Both the position numbers and the translations under genes were made by a program. Source: Gemmatimonadota bacterium (GTDB lineage: Bacteria > Gemmatimonadota > Gemmatimonadetes > Longimicrobiales > Gaopeijiaceae). From it: a stretch of DNA of 64,000 nucleotides. Under the pieces are notes generated by a model. It ran no database searches, was not told the DNA's origin, and was given only the letters and a program-made list of their open reading frames with translations. Of the stretch, positions 42,716-51,827 are shown in pieces. The DNA lies in assembly GCA_022560615.1 (NCBI GenBank), contig JADFSR010000001.1:62001-126000 (forward strand), read 5' to 3'. How positions within the stretch are numbered: the stretch's first letter is position 1; the number at the start of each line of letters is the position of its first letter.

Positions 42716-43035
42716 CGCAAACCATGTTCGCCACTCCCGCGAGCCACCGGAATACGAGGATCGGCCACCCACCCGACCCAACAAGGAAAAACGGTAATGA
42801 GACCGACGGATGGGTTCTGCTCAGAGCGCGCAGGCGTACCCCGCGAACAAGCGACGAAGACGGAAACCGGAGTCCGGCAAAGCCGGCCTCCGGGCGAGCA
42901 AAGCGAGCGAATTTCCGCGCAGGAGCTTAGCCCCCCGCGAACCCAAACCAAGCGCCCACAGCCAGCGTCCCCCAGAGACCCCGATTAAGCCGAAGCGCGG
43001 CGAGTAGAGCCCATCCGGCGGTCCCTGCACAGAGG
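42716..43035. other. Intergenic region between actF and the recombinase
   Basis: This 320-bp stretch has no supported gene. It contains the strong hairpin annotated separately at 42867-42893 and small repeats GCGAGCAAAGCGAGCG next to it. It should hold the recombinase promoter, but I see no convincing -35/-10 pair and no attC-like arm. Confidence 0.5.
42867..42893 (-). terminator. Hairpin after the alternative complex III operon
   Basis: CCGGAG-T-CCGGC, loop AAA, GCCGG-C-CTCCGG: 11 paired bases with one mismatch. On the minus strand it is followed only by TTT, so it is a weak intrinsic terminator at best. It lies 143 bp past the actF stop. Confidence 0.55.
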
Positions 43036-44337
43036 TTAGTCCGCAGCCACCAACTCAGCCTCGAAAACCTCCGGATCCACCATAGGCTGCCAGAGCTGCA
43101 TCGCCGGAAACGTGCTCAAGAACCACCGCACCGCCCCCAGATACAGTCCCAGGAACATGCACCCGATCAGCGGCTGCCAGATCGGGAAGACCTCTTCACC
43201 CTCGTGCCACAGCGAAGGTGCCACCAAGCCGTAGCGCTCCAACCAGAGGCCCACAACGATCACCGACGTGAAGAACGCCAGCAACTTCGGCTTCATCTTC
43301 GCTTTCCGGCCCAGCAGCCCTGCGAACGGGATCACGAAGCAGAGCACGATCACCATCAGCCAGTACGGGCCCCACGACGCCGGGTCCGACCGGGTCACGA
43401 TCCACGCCTGCTCCCACGGCAGCTTGCCGTACCAGATCACGAGGTACTGACCGAAGAACAGGTAGGTCCAGAATACGCAGAACGCGAAGGCGAGCTTGCC
43501 GATGTCGTGCCGCTGCTGCAGCCCGATGTGGTTCTTGAAGTCGTCGTGTTGAGTCCGCAGGTAAAGACTCCACAGCGCGGTGCATGCGATCCCGCCCCAG
43601 AACGCGCCCATGAAGAACCACGGACCGATCATCGTGCTGTACCAGTGCGGCTCGAGCGTCATCACCCAGTCGTACACGATGACGCTCATGACGAGGGCGT
43701 ACACGATGACAAACGCAGGAGCGATCGTGGTCATGCGCTTGTAGCTGTTGACCTCTTCCTGCTCCTGGCCCATCCAGCCCTGGGTGAGGCGCTCGCGCCA
43801 CGTCGCTCGTGCCCGGTCACCTCCCTCGGCGCCCCTCGTGAGCCCCATGTCCGGGCGCACCGCGTGGTACACGAAGTACAGCGCCATGCCGAAGAGCAGA
43901 AGCACGCCCACAAGGTTCCGTGTGACCAGGAACGGCATGTTCAGATACGCCGCCTTCTTCTGCACGATCGGGTCCGTCGCCATCATCTCGATCCAGGGGA
44001 AATAGTTCTCCCGGAGGAAGAGCAGCATCGGCAACATCAGCAGGAACGAGATCGGCAGGAACGCCACGAACGACTGGCTGACGCGGCGCATCGACCAGTT
44101 CCACTTGGCCTTGGTGATCCATGTCACGAACGCGAAGAGCACGCCGCCGACCGAGATGCTCGTGAAGTACAGCCAGTTCGACACGTAGCTGATCCAGGCC
44201 GACTCCGGATCCTGGCCGAGCCGAATCACGAATGCCGCGAGGCCGACCAAGAAGAGGCCTCCCGCCAGCATCGAAGCGTTCTTCGAACGCGGCAGGTACC
44301 GGACCGGAACTTCCGAGGGGATGTCGATGTTAGCCAC
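43036..44337 (-). CDS. actF: Alternative complex III subunit ActF (NrfD-type membrane protein)
   Basis: A 433-residue membrane protein with about ten helices: AGGLFLVGLAAFVIRLG, WLYFTSISVGGVLFAFVTWITKAKWNWSMRRVSQSFVAFLP, and the NrfD-like segment PHWYSTMIGPWFFMGAFWGGIACTALW. It is a quinol-side membrane subunit of alternative complex III. It is the last gene of the operon and abuts actE by one base. No actG or oxidase gene follows; the next gene is a recombinase. Confidence 0.94.
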   Translation of the reverse strand: MANIDIPSEVPVRYLPRSKNASMLAGGLFLVGLAAFVIRLGQDPESAWISYVSNWLYFTSISVGGVLFAFVTWITKAKWNWSMRRVSQSFVAFLPISFLLMLPMLLFLRENYFPWIEMMATDPIVQKKAAYLNMPFLVTRNLVGVLLLFGMALYFVYHAVRPDMGLTRGAEGGDRARATWRERLTQGWMGQEQEEVNSYKRMTTIAPAFVIVYALVMSVIVYDWVMTLEPHWYSTMIGPWFFMGAFWGGIACTALWSLYLRTQHDDFKNHIGLQQRHDIGKLAFAFCVFWTYLFFGQYLVIWYGKLPWEQAWIVTRSDPASWGPYWLMVIVLCFVIPFAGLLGRKAKMKPKLLAFFTSVIVVGLWLERYGLVAPSLWHEGEEVFPIWQPLIGCMFLGLYLGAVRWFLSTFPAMQLWQPMVDPEVFEAELVAAD

Positions 44338-44972
44338 TACTCGTCTCCTCCGGCAGGCGTGTTACCCGCCTGCCGTTGGAGCTGCCTGACGTAGTTCACG
44401 ACACTCCAACGGTCGAAGTGCGTGATCCGGCTGCCGTACTCGGGCATGAGCCCGCGCCCGACGCGAATTATCGCGTAGATGTACTGTTCGCTGTACGCGG
44501 CGACCTGCTCACCGGAGACGTTGTAGGCCGGAAGCAACGGGTGCTTATCCGCGATGTACGCGTTCGCGCCGACCCCGTCCGGGCCGTGACACACGACGCA
44601 GAAGCGCATGTACATCTCCTCGCCACGCGCCATCGACACCGCATCGTTCGGATCCATCGGGTTTACGAGCCCCTGGATCACCGGCCCGCCCTCACCCGGG
44701 GTGCCCAGATCCAACTGTGTGAACCGCGGCACGTCGACGCCCTCCGGCTGTCCGAGGTTGACCTCACCCGGCGCGGCTGGATAGTTGCCCGACGCGAATG
44801 CCACAGAGTTCTCAGGCGCGCCGCGCGGGTTCTCGTACGGGTCGAACGAGCGCTGATCGCGCATGCTGCGCCCGAAGACGAGGACCGCAACGTCGTCGAG
44901 CGGTTTGCAACCGGCCAGCGTCATGAGCGCGAGGGCCGCAACGAGCGGGCGGCTGAACCGGAAGTTAAGCAT
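44337..44972 (-). CDS. actE: Alternative complex III subunit ActE (monohaem cytochrome c lipoprotein)
   Basis: A 211-residue lipoprotein: MLNFRFSRPLVAALALMTLAGCKPLDD (lipobox LAGC). One haem site, CVVCH, is in EEMYMRFCVVCHGPDGVG, and a likely distal Met ligand is in GRGLMPEYGSRI. It would pass electrons from the complex to an oxidase or soluble cytochrome c on the periplasmic side. It overlaps actD by 8 bp. Confidence 0.94.
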   Translation of the reverse strand: MLNFRFSRPLVAALALMTLAGCKPLDDVAVLVFGRSMRDQRSFDPYENPRGAPENSVAFASGNYPAAPGEVNLGQPEGVDVPRFTQLDLGTPGEGGPVIQGLVNPMDPNDAVSMARGEEMYMRFCVVCHGPDGVGANAYIADKHPLLPAYNVSGEQVAAYSEQYIYAIIRVGRGLMPEYGSRITHFDRWSVVNYVRQLQRQAGNTPAGGDE

Positions 44973-45489
44973 CGGCCCCTCCTTCTCCCTCGCGAAGCTC
45001 GATCGGCTCCTGCCTGTTCAGGATGTTCCTCGCCTCGTCGAGGCGACCGCCCTCCGCCTCGACGTATACGCCGTAGCGCCCGGCCGTGAACTCGGGATCA
45101 TAGACCACTGCGGGTCTCAAATTGGGCAAGCGACTGAGAATGAAGAGGCCGATCAAAGTCGACAACGCCCCGAAGAGAATCATCAACTCGAACGCGATGA
45201 TGATGTAGGCCGGAATCGAGACGATGGGTTTGCCACCTACCACCAGAGGCCAGTCCATCGAGGTCCACGTGGTGAACGCAAAACCCGTCGCGGCTCCCGT
45301 GAGGCCACCTACCAGCGTCCAGACGCGAACCGGGCTCTGGTCGTAACCGAGCGCGTGCTCGATGTGGTGATCGGGGTACGGTGAGTACGCCTTCACCCCC
45401 TTGAATCCGGCTTTCTTGAGCTGCTCGATCGCGTCGACCGTGGAGTCGAGGTACTCGTACGAGGCGAGGAGCCCTGCAGTGCTACTCAT
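44965..45489 (-). CDS. actD: Alternative complex III subunit ActD (DUF3341)
   Basis: A 174-residue DUF3341 protein. A soluble N-terminal part (LASYEYLDSTVDAIEQLKKAGFKGVKAYSPYPDHHIEHAL) is followed by two transmembrane helices (LVGGLTGAATGFAFTTWTSMDWPLVV; AYIIIAFELMILFGALSTLIGLFIL) and a short C-terminal domain. It is a structural membrane subunit of the complex. Its gene sits between actC and actE with 4- and 8-bp overlaps. Confidence 0.94.
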   Translation of the reverse strand: MSSTAGLLASYEYLDSTVDAIEQLKKAGFKGVKAYSPYPDHHIEHALGYDQSPVRVWTLVGGLTGAATGFAFTTWTSMDWPLVVGGKPIVSIPAYIIIAFELMILFGALSTLIGLFILSRLPNLRPAVVYDPEFTAGRYGVYVEAEGGRLDEARNILNRQEPIELREGEGGADA

Positions 45490-46862
45490 GAGTGGGCCTC
45501 CTTCTGCCTACGCATCGGTGGTGGCAGGACCTCCTTGAGCTCTTGGATCGCGACGGGCGGAAGGAGTCTCGTGAAGAGCAGGAACCAGAAGCCGAACCAG
45601 CAGAAGCTGCCGATCAAGATCCCCATCTCGGTGAGGGACGGCCGGTAGATGCCCCACGCGAACGGCTCGTACTCGTGGTGTAGCGACGTGACGACGATCA
45701 CGTAACGCTCGAACCACATCCCGATGTTGATGAAGATCGAGATGACGAAGAGCGCCGGGATCGAGTGCCGCACCCGCTTGAACCACAGCATGACCGGAAC
45801 GAAGACGTTGCACGTCAGCATGATCCAGGTCGCCCACCAGTAGGTGCCGAAGAGGCGGTTCCAGAAGGCGGTGCGCTCGATTTCCTCACCGCTGTACCAC
45901 GCCATGAAGAACTCGGAGATGTACGCGTAAAACACGATCAGCGACGTCAGCAAGCAGAGCTTGGCCATCGCGTCGAAGTGCTTCGTGGTGAGGTACGCTT
46001 CGAGGCCGAAGGCCTTCCGGATCGGCACGACGAGCGTGATGACCATCGCCACGCCGGAGTAGATGGCTCCGGCGACGAAATACGGCGCGAAGATCGTCGC
46101 GTGCCAGCCCGGCACGATCGTCACGGCGAAGTCCCACGAAACGACCGAGTGCACCGAGAGCACCAGCGGCGTAGCGAGCGCCGCGAGGAACATGTACGCC
46201 TTGCCGAAGTGGTGCCACTGCTGGTCGGTGCCGCGCCAGCCCATCGAGATCACCTGGTACAGCTTCTTCCTCAGCCCCGTGGCTCGGTCACGCGCCGCCG
46301 CGAGGTCCGGGATCGTGCCCAGGTAGAAGAACGTCGCGGACACCGTGAAGTACGTTGTGATCGCGAATACGTCCCAAACCAGTGGTGACTTGAAGTTCGG
46401 CCACAGGAACCGGGAGTTCGGGTACGGCATGAGCCAATACCCGTGCCACACCCGCCCCATGTGGATCAGCGGGAAGAGGCCCGCGGTCATCACCGCGAAG
46501 ACCGTCATCGCCTCGGCTGCCCGGTAGATGGCCTGTCTCCAGGGCGCTCGGAAGAGGAATAGAATCGCAGAGATCAGTGTGCCCGAGTGCGCGATACCGA
46601 CCCAGAAGACGAAGGAGGTGATGTAGACGCCCCAACCGACAGGCGAGTTCAGACCCGAGACGCCGATACCCTTGTAGAGCTGCCAACCCCAACTGATGCC
46701 CAACAGGCCCACGCCCGCCACCGCCACCGCGAAGAGTGCCCACCATCCCTTGCCGGGGGTCTCGAGGGCTCGCAGGACGTCGCGGTTGACGTCGTCGAGC
46801 CTGGTGACGTCGGGGTGGGCTAGCGCTCCGCGAGCGATTGGGTCTTTGGTGGCGGTGGACAC
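45486..46862 (-). CDS. actC: Alternative complex III subunit ActC (NrfD-type membrane protein)
   Basis: A 458-residue polytopic membrane protein of the NrfD/PsrC family: FWVGIAHSGTLISAILFLFRAPWRQAIYRAAEAMTVFA, LWDVF-type motif PLVWDVFAITTYF, and HSVVSWDFAVTIVPGWHATIFAPYFVAGAIYSG. It probably holds the quinol site next to ActB. It starts at the last base of the actB stop and overlaps actD by 4 bp, so expression is coupled. Confidence 0.96.
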   Translation of the reverse strand: MSTATKDPIARGALAHPDVTRLDDVNRDVLRALETPGKGWWALFAVAVAGVGLLGISWGWQLYKGIGVSGLNSPVGWGVYITSFVFWVGIAHSGTLISAILFLFRAPWRQAIYRAAEAMTVFAVMTAGLFPLIHMGRVWHGYWLMPYPNSRFLWPNFKSPLVWDVFAITTYFTVSATFFYLGTIPDLAAARDRATGLRKKLYQVISMGWRGTDQQWHHFGKAYMFLAALATPLVLSVHSVVSWDFAVTIVPGWHATIFAPYFVAGAIYSGVAMVITLVVPIRKAFGLEAYLTTKHFDAMAKLCLLTSLIVFYAYISEFFMAWYSGEEIERTAFWNRLFGTYWWATWIMLTCNVFVPVMLWFKRVRHSIPALFVISIFINIGMWFERYVIVVTSLHHEYEPFAWGIYRPSLTEMGILIGSFCWFGFWFLLFTRLLPPVAIQELKEVLPPPMRRQKEAHS

Positions 46863-49800
46863 TATTCGTGCCCTCCCGCGGGCAACTCGTGGAACGTCAC
46901 CTTCTTCAGGTAGTGCACGGCCGGCTGCGTGTTGACGATTTCGTCGAGAGCCCGGTACGTGCGCTCGCTCGAAATCACCTGCGACACGCGGGAGTTCGGG
47001 TCACGGACATTGCCGAAAACGATCGCCTCGGCGGGGCAGCTCTGCTCACAGGCCGGCACGATTTCACCGTCGTTGATCTCACGACCGCCCTCTAAAGCGG
47101 CACGGTTCTCGACCTCGCGGATGCGCTGCATGCAGAAGCTGCACTTCTCCATGACGCCGTTCGAGCGAACGGTGACGTCCGGGTTCCACTGCCAGTTCAT
47201 CGGCTCGGGTACGTTTTCGTCCGTATAGCGATACCAGTTGAAGACGCGGACCTTGTACGGGCAGTTGTTCGCGCAGTACCGCGTGCCCACACAGCGGTTG
47301 TAGATCTGCACGTTCACCCCTTCGGGCGTGTGGTACGTAGCGAACACCGGGCAGACCGGCTCACAGGGCGCGTTGCCGCAGTGCTGGCAGATCATCGGCA
47401 GGAAGCGCACGTCCAGATCGCCCGCCTGCGTTGCGTCGATCTGCTCGTAGTAGCGCTCGATCCGCACCCAATTCATGTCCCGGCCCATGACGATCTGATC
47501 CTCACCGACCCAGGGCACGTTGTTCTCGGCCTGGCACGCGGTCACGCAAGCGCTGCATCCCGTGCACTTGTCGAGGTCGATCGCCATCCCCCAGCGCGGA
47601 CGCTCGTGCGCATCGGCGTACTCACCGTGCCGGGCGCCCTCGAGCGGGAACGCCGTGGACGCGCCGCCCTCGGCTGGCACGGGCACGAATCCACCGGCGC
47701 CCTGCAGCTCCTGGAGTTCGCCGTGACCCTCCTCCTGCTCGCCTTCCACCGCGTGTCCGAGATCGGCGAGCGCCACGGCGGGCGCGATCTGCCGGTCGTG
47801 TTGATCGTTTGATCCCTCGATAGTCGCGATCCGGCGGCGCTCCCCGGTGGGAGTCACAGTGACGGTCGTCGCGAGCGTAACCATCGCGCCCGACGGTTGC
47901 TCCGACTCGGACGGCAGGAGCGCCAACGCGTTCACACCGCTTCCGTCGGCCCAGCGGCCCATGTTCGTGTGACCGCCGCCCATCGCGAGCGCGACCGCGT
48001 CCTCGCGGATGCCTGGATAGATCCAGACCGGAACGTCGACCGTGCCGTGCGGCGACGACACGGTGACGATGTCACCTTCGCGGATGCCGCGCTGCTCCGC
48101 AGTGTGCGGGTTCATCTCCAGCCACGAGTGCCACGTGATCTTCGAGACCGGATCCGGTAGCTCCAGGAGCCATGGGCTGTTCGAGAACTCACCGCCGCCG
48201 AAGCGCGGCGACGGGTGGACGAGAAGCGTCAGCTCCCCACCGAGATCGAGCGTCGGTGCGTCGAACGAGAGCGCGGCGTCCGGTGCCTGTAGCTGCGACG
48301 CCGCGGCCGTCGATCCCATTTCTTGTTCAACCGCGCCGGTGCGCAACGCCAGGCGCCACCAGGTCTCGAAGTCGCCCGTGGACGCGTCGTGCATCTCCAT
48401 GTGGCGGTTGCGCATGAAGTCGTAGAACGTCGCCGCGCCGAAGTCGTTGCCCAGCTCCACGGACACCGCTAGCAGCACGTCACCGGCCTGCTTGGAGTCG
48501 AAGTGCGGAACCGGCTGCATGACCGGCTGTTGGAGCGCCATCACGCCCTGTCGAGGCATCGAGTCGCCCCACGCCTCGAGGAAGTGGCGGTCCGGCAGAA
48601 TCAGGTCGGCCAGACCCGCGGTCTCGTCCATCGCCGAAGCGAAGGAAACTTTGAAGGTCACCTGATTGAACGCTTCCACGAAGCCGGACGCGGCCGGCAT
48701 CGAGTACGCGGGATTCGTGCCGTGCACGATCGCGACGCCGACCTGGCCGACGGCCATCGCGCTCACTGCGGACTCCATGTCCGCATACGCGCTCGCCGCG
48801 GCGGTCACGCCCGCATCATAGTGGACCGTACGACCGACGTTGCCGGCGACGTCGTTCAGGATCATGACCGCGATGTTCGCCGCGGTCGCGTTCCGATGGT
48901 GACCACCCACACCGGGACCCAGTGCGAGCGTCGGGCTCTCGGAAGCGAAGCGCTCCGCGAGCTCACGGATCGAATCCTCGCTGACGCCTGCTGCCTGAGC
49001 CGCCGCCGCCGGGCTGTACGAACGTAGTACGTCGGCGTAGGGGCCCGCGGCGCTGGCATCATCCGCGATCACTGAGGCCATGCCGAGCGCGACCGCAGCC
49101 TCGGAGCCCGGTCGGATGGGAATCCACTCGTCGGCGTTCAGCCCTGTCGTCGAGAGCCGCGGCCCGAGGTATACGAAGCGTCCTTTCGAGCCCGCCGCAT
49201 CCACCGCGCTCATCCGAGCGAGACCCTTGTTGTGGGCAACGGGCGAGGAACCGGTCTCGATGAAGTCGTTGCTGAACGACAGCAACAGCCTCGCGTTGGC
49301 GATGTCGTAGCGTGGCAGTCCCGCCGCGCCGTATGCGATGCGGGCCGCCTCTCGAAGCGGTGCGTCGGACACCGCGTCGTACTCGACGCGCGTACCGTTC
49401 ACCGCCGTGACGAACTGGTCGACCAGATTGTTCATCGAGGGACCCATGCGACCACCGATGAACATCACGTTGCCGGTCGCGCGGATTCGCGCCGCGAGCA
49501 ACTGCTCCGCCTCGTCCCACGTACCCTGCCGAAGGCTACCGCCCTCTCGGATCATCGGGCCGGGGAAGCGATCCGGGTTGTAGAGGTGCTGGAGCGTCGC
49601 ATGACCCTTGGAGCAGAGACCGCCTTGAGAGACGGGGTGGTTGGGGTTGCCCTCTACCTTTACCGCGCGACCCTCGCGCGTGCGCACCCACATGCCGCAC
49701 TGCGCGGAACAGCCGCCGCATACCGTCGTGTACCAGGTCGCGACACCCGGTGTGATCTCATCGGGGGCCACTACATATGGAAGCAGGCGTTCGACGTCCT

Positions 49801-49885
49801 TGGTGGAGCACCCTGCGAGGGTGGCACCGGCGCCCGAGACGCCGAGGACTTTCAGGAAGTCACGCCGCTTGATGCCATCGGTCAT
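46862..49885 (-). CDS. actB: Alternative complex III subunit ActB (molybdopterin-fold plus iron-sulfur protein)
   Basis: A 1007-residue fusion. A Tat signal (KRRDFLKVLGVSGAGATLAGC) is followed by a molybdopterin-oxidoreductase-like region with CGGCSAQCGMWVRTREGRAVKVEGNP. A C-terminal ferredoxin-like domain has four cysteine groups (CTGCSACVTACQ; CQHCGNAPCEPVCPV; CVGTRYCANNCPY; CSFCMQRI). ActB proteins carry iron-sulfur clusters and normally no molybdenum cofactor. It sits on the periplasmic side and links quinol oxidation to the cytochromes. It needs the Tat system; a tatA gene lies at 21.4 kb. Confidence 0.96.
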   Translation of the reverse strand: MTDGIKRRDFLKVLGVSGAGATLAGCSTKDVERLLPYVVAPDEITPGVATWYTTVCGGCSAQCGMWVRTREGRAVKVEGNPNHPVSQGGLCSKGHATLQHLYNPDRFPGPMIREGGSLRQGTWDEAEQLLAARIRATGNVMFIGGRMGPSMNNLVDQFVTAVNGTRVEYDAVSDAPLREAARIAYGAAGLPRYDIANARLLLSFSNDFIETGSSPVAHNKGLARMSAVDAAGSKGRFVYLGPRLSTTGLNADEWIPIRPGSEAAVALGMASVIADDASAAGPYADVLRSYSPAAAAQAAGVSEDSIRELAERFASESPTLALGPGVGGHHRNATAANIAVMILNDVAGNVGRTVHYDAGVTAAASAYADMESAVSAMAVGQVGVAIVHGTNPAYSMPAASGFVEAFNQVTFKVSFASAMDETAGLADLILPDRHFLEAWGDSMPRQGVMALQQPVMQPVPHFDSKQAGDVLLAVSVELGNDFGAATFYDFMRNRHMEMHDASTGDFETWWRLALRTGAVEQEMGSTAAASQLQAPDAALSFDAPTLDLGGELTLLVHPSPRFGGGEFSNSPWLLELPDPVSKITWHSWLEMNPHTAEQRGIREGDIVTVSSPHGTVDVPVWIYPGIREDAVALAMGGGHTNMGRWADGSGVNALALLPSESEQPSGAMVTLATTVTVTPTGERRRIATIEGSNDQHDRQIAPAVALADLGHAVEGEQEEGHGELQELQGAGGFVPVPAEGGASTAFPLEGARHGEYADAHERPRWGMAIDLDKCTGCSACVTACQAENNVPWVGEDQIVMGRDMNWVRIERYYEQIDATQAGDLDVRFLPMICQHCGNAPCEPVCPVFATYHTPEGVNVQIYNRCVGTRYCANNCPYKVRVFNWYRYTDENVPEPMNWQWNPDVTVRSNGVMEKCSFCMQRIREVENRAALEGGREINDGEIVPACEQSCPAEAIVFGNVRDPNSRVSQVISSERTYRALDEIVNTQPAVHYLKKVTFHELPAGGHE

Positions 49886-49905
49886 GTGTTGGATATCTCC
49901 GCCCT

Positions 49906-50520
49906 CTAGTAGTGGCAGACGGCGCAGTCCGTGGACGCCTGCGGCTCGCCGTTCTCATCCGGCTGCCGGTGGCAGTCCACACACCACCCCATGTTGTCAC
50001 CACCCCAGACCGGATCTTGTCCGAAAAACAACTCCTTCACTGGAACCCACCATCCGTCCGGTTTGCTCAGCACTTCCATCTCCTGGATCTCACCATGGCA
50101 CTGCTGGCACTCGAGACCGGCGTTGATGTGCCGCATGTGCGGGAAGTGCGCGTGGTCCGAGATCTTGTAGATCCTGACCCACGGAATCGGCTCGTCGCGC
50201 TCCATATACCCTTGGATTTTGGCCACCTCGTCCGGATTGTTCGTGCCGGGAATCGCCACGTGGCAGCCCCAGCAGGTCGCGACGGACGGGATGCCCGCGG
50301 CGACGGAACGCTCTGCAGAGAAGTGACAGAATTGGCAGTCCATGTTGTTCTGCCCAGGCTCGCTGCCGGCGTGCTGATTGTGGGGGAATGCGATGGGCTG
50401 CCCGGACTCGGACGGACTCTCGACTCCCTCTGCGCCCTGGCTACGTCCACCCTGGACGAACGCGAGACCGGCAAGCACAAAAACGCCGGCCAGCCCGCCT
50501 ATGAGCCAACGCTTTCTCAT
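49906..50520 (-). CDS. actA: Alternative complex III subunit ActA (pentahaem cytochrome c)
   Basis: The ATG at 50520 gives 204 residues: an N-terminal membrane anchor/signal (WLIGGLAGVFVLAGLAFVQG) and five CxxCH haem sites (CQFCH, CWGCH, CQQCH, CVDCH, CAVCH). That matches the five-haem ActA of alternative complex III. It is the first gene of the operon and lies 20 bp before actB. The frame is open further upstream, but those residues have no signal sequence. Confidence 0.95.
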   Translation of the reverse strand: MRKRWLIGGLAGVFVLAGLAFVQGGRSQGAEGVESPSESGQPIAFPHNQHAGSEPGQNNMDCQFCHFSAERSVAAGIPSVATCWGCHVAIPGTNNPDEVAKIQGYMERDEPIPWVRIYKISDHAHFPHMRHINAGLECQQCHGEIQEMEVLSKPDGWWVPVKELFFGQDPVWGGDNMGWCVDCHRQPDENGEPQASTDCAVCHY

Positions 50521-50843
50521 GCGGACCTTGTTCCTGAAGGCAGCAGAGCGCCCCCGGACGAGGGGCGCCGGAAGGGCCCTTCTGCGATCCATCGACTCCT
50601 TGTGACAGATCGGAACAAGCCCTAAATGCGGCCTGAAGCTACGTGAACGATCGGGGTAGGGTCAAGACGGTCGAGACCCCCTCCGAGAAACCTTTTTCTC
50701 CGCGTGGGTGTTATACTTTTTCCACTTTGGCCCACCTGATTTTCGAGGCGAGCGAACACCCCCGATGCGGGCTATCTTTGGGCCCGCGACAACGCGGGTC
50801 GGCGGATCGTTCCCGACCCTGGTACCGCACTACGTGACTTCCG
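50521..50843. promoter_or_regulatory. Divergent intergenic region between actA and moxR
   Basis: About 320 bp without a gene. It must carry the promoters of the act operon (minus) and the moxR operon (plus). TATACT at 50712-50717 in a T-rich stretch is a plausible plus-strand -10 box, with no good -35. No operator-like palindrome was obvious. Confidence 0.4.
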
Positions 50844-51827
50844 ATGCCTGAAACGACGGCGCCCGCACCATCGAGGGCGACCCAACCCTCGTTGGAGCTC
50901 CTGGACCGTTTGGTGCAGGAAGTCGAGAAGGTCTTCCACGGAAAGAGCGAGGTCGTCCGGCTCGCGCTCGCTTGTGTGCTGGCGCGTGGACACGTGCTAT
51001 TCGAGGACGTACCGGGAGTGGGCAAGACGACGCTTGCGCATGCGCTCGCCAAGACGCTGGGCGTGGGCTTCCGTCGTATCCAGTTCACCGCCGACCTGCT
51101 GCCGTCCGACGTTATCGGAGTCTCGGTGTACAACCCCAAGACCGCCGACTTCGAGACCCGTCGTGGCCCCCTCTTCACCAACGTCGTGCTCGCGGACGAG
51201 ATCAACCGCGCACCCCCACGAACGCAGAGTGGCCTGCTCGAGGCGATGCAGGAGGGCAGCGTCACCATCGACGACCAGACGCACGAGCTACCGAAGCCTT
51301 TCGTGGTCATGGCCACGCAAAACCCGCTCGAGCATCACGGCACCTATCCGCTGCCCGAAAGTCAGCTCGACCGGTTTCTGATGCGCATCACGATCGGGTA
51401 TCCGGGTCCCGAAGCGGAACGGCGCATCCTGACCGAGTCCTCAGCGACCGAGCCGATCATGGATCGCCTCCAGACCGTTCTCTCCACGGCACAGGTGCTG
51501 GCGCTGCAAGAGCGCGTCGAGGACGTCGAAGTCGACGATGCCATCCTCGACTATCTGATGGCGATCGTCGAGAAAACGCGCACGTCGTCTCAACTGCGTA
51601 TGGGCGTGAGCCCGCGTGGTAACATCCACCTCTTCCGCGCGGCCAGGGCCCACGCGCTGACTCAGGGCCGCACGTACCTCGTTCCGGACGATGTCCGTGA
51701 ACTCGTCGTGCCGTGCCTCGCTCACCGAATTCTGCCCACGGGCACCACCGGCTCCACCCTGGACGCGCACGAACAGGCAACCCGGATACTCGAGGGGATT
51801 CTCGACGAGGTGGAGGCTCCGGTTTGA
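50844..51827 (+). CDS. MoxR-family AAA+ ATPase
   Basis: A 327-residue AAA_3 protein with Walker A FEDVPGVGKTTLAHALAKTLG, Walker B VVLADEINRAPPRTQSGLLEAM, sensor VMATQNPLEHHGTYPLPESQLDRF and the C-terminal lid. MoxR proteins act as chaperones that activate partner complexes, typically with DUF58 proteins encoded next door, as here. The stop overlaps the TTG start of the DUF58 gene. Confidence 0.95.
   Translation: MPETTAPAPSRATQPSLELLDRLVQEVEKVFHGKSEVVRLALACVLARGHVLFEDVPGVGKTTLAHALAKTLGVGFRRIQFTADLLPSDVIGVSVYNPKTADFETRRGPLFTNVVLADEINRAPPRTQSGLLEAMQEGSVTIDDQTHELPKPFVVMATQNPLEHHGTYPLPESQLDRFLMRITIGYPGPEAERRILTESSATEPIMDRLQTVLSTAQVLALQERVEDVEVDDAILDYLMAIVEKTRTSSQLRMGVSPRGNIHLFRAARAHALTQGRTYLVPDDVRELVVPCLAHRILPTGTTGSTLDAHEQATRILEGILDEVEAPV

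Noticed and set aside
43204-44394. 396-residue plus-strand ORF over actF
   Set aside because: Shadow frame rich in His, Arg and Glu over a clearly coding membrane gene.
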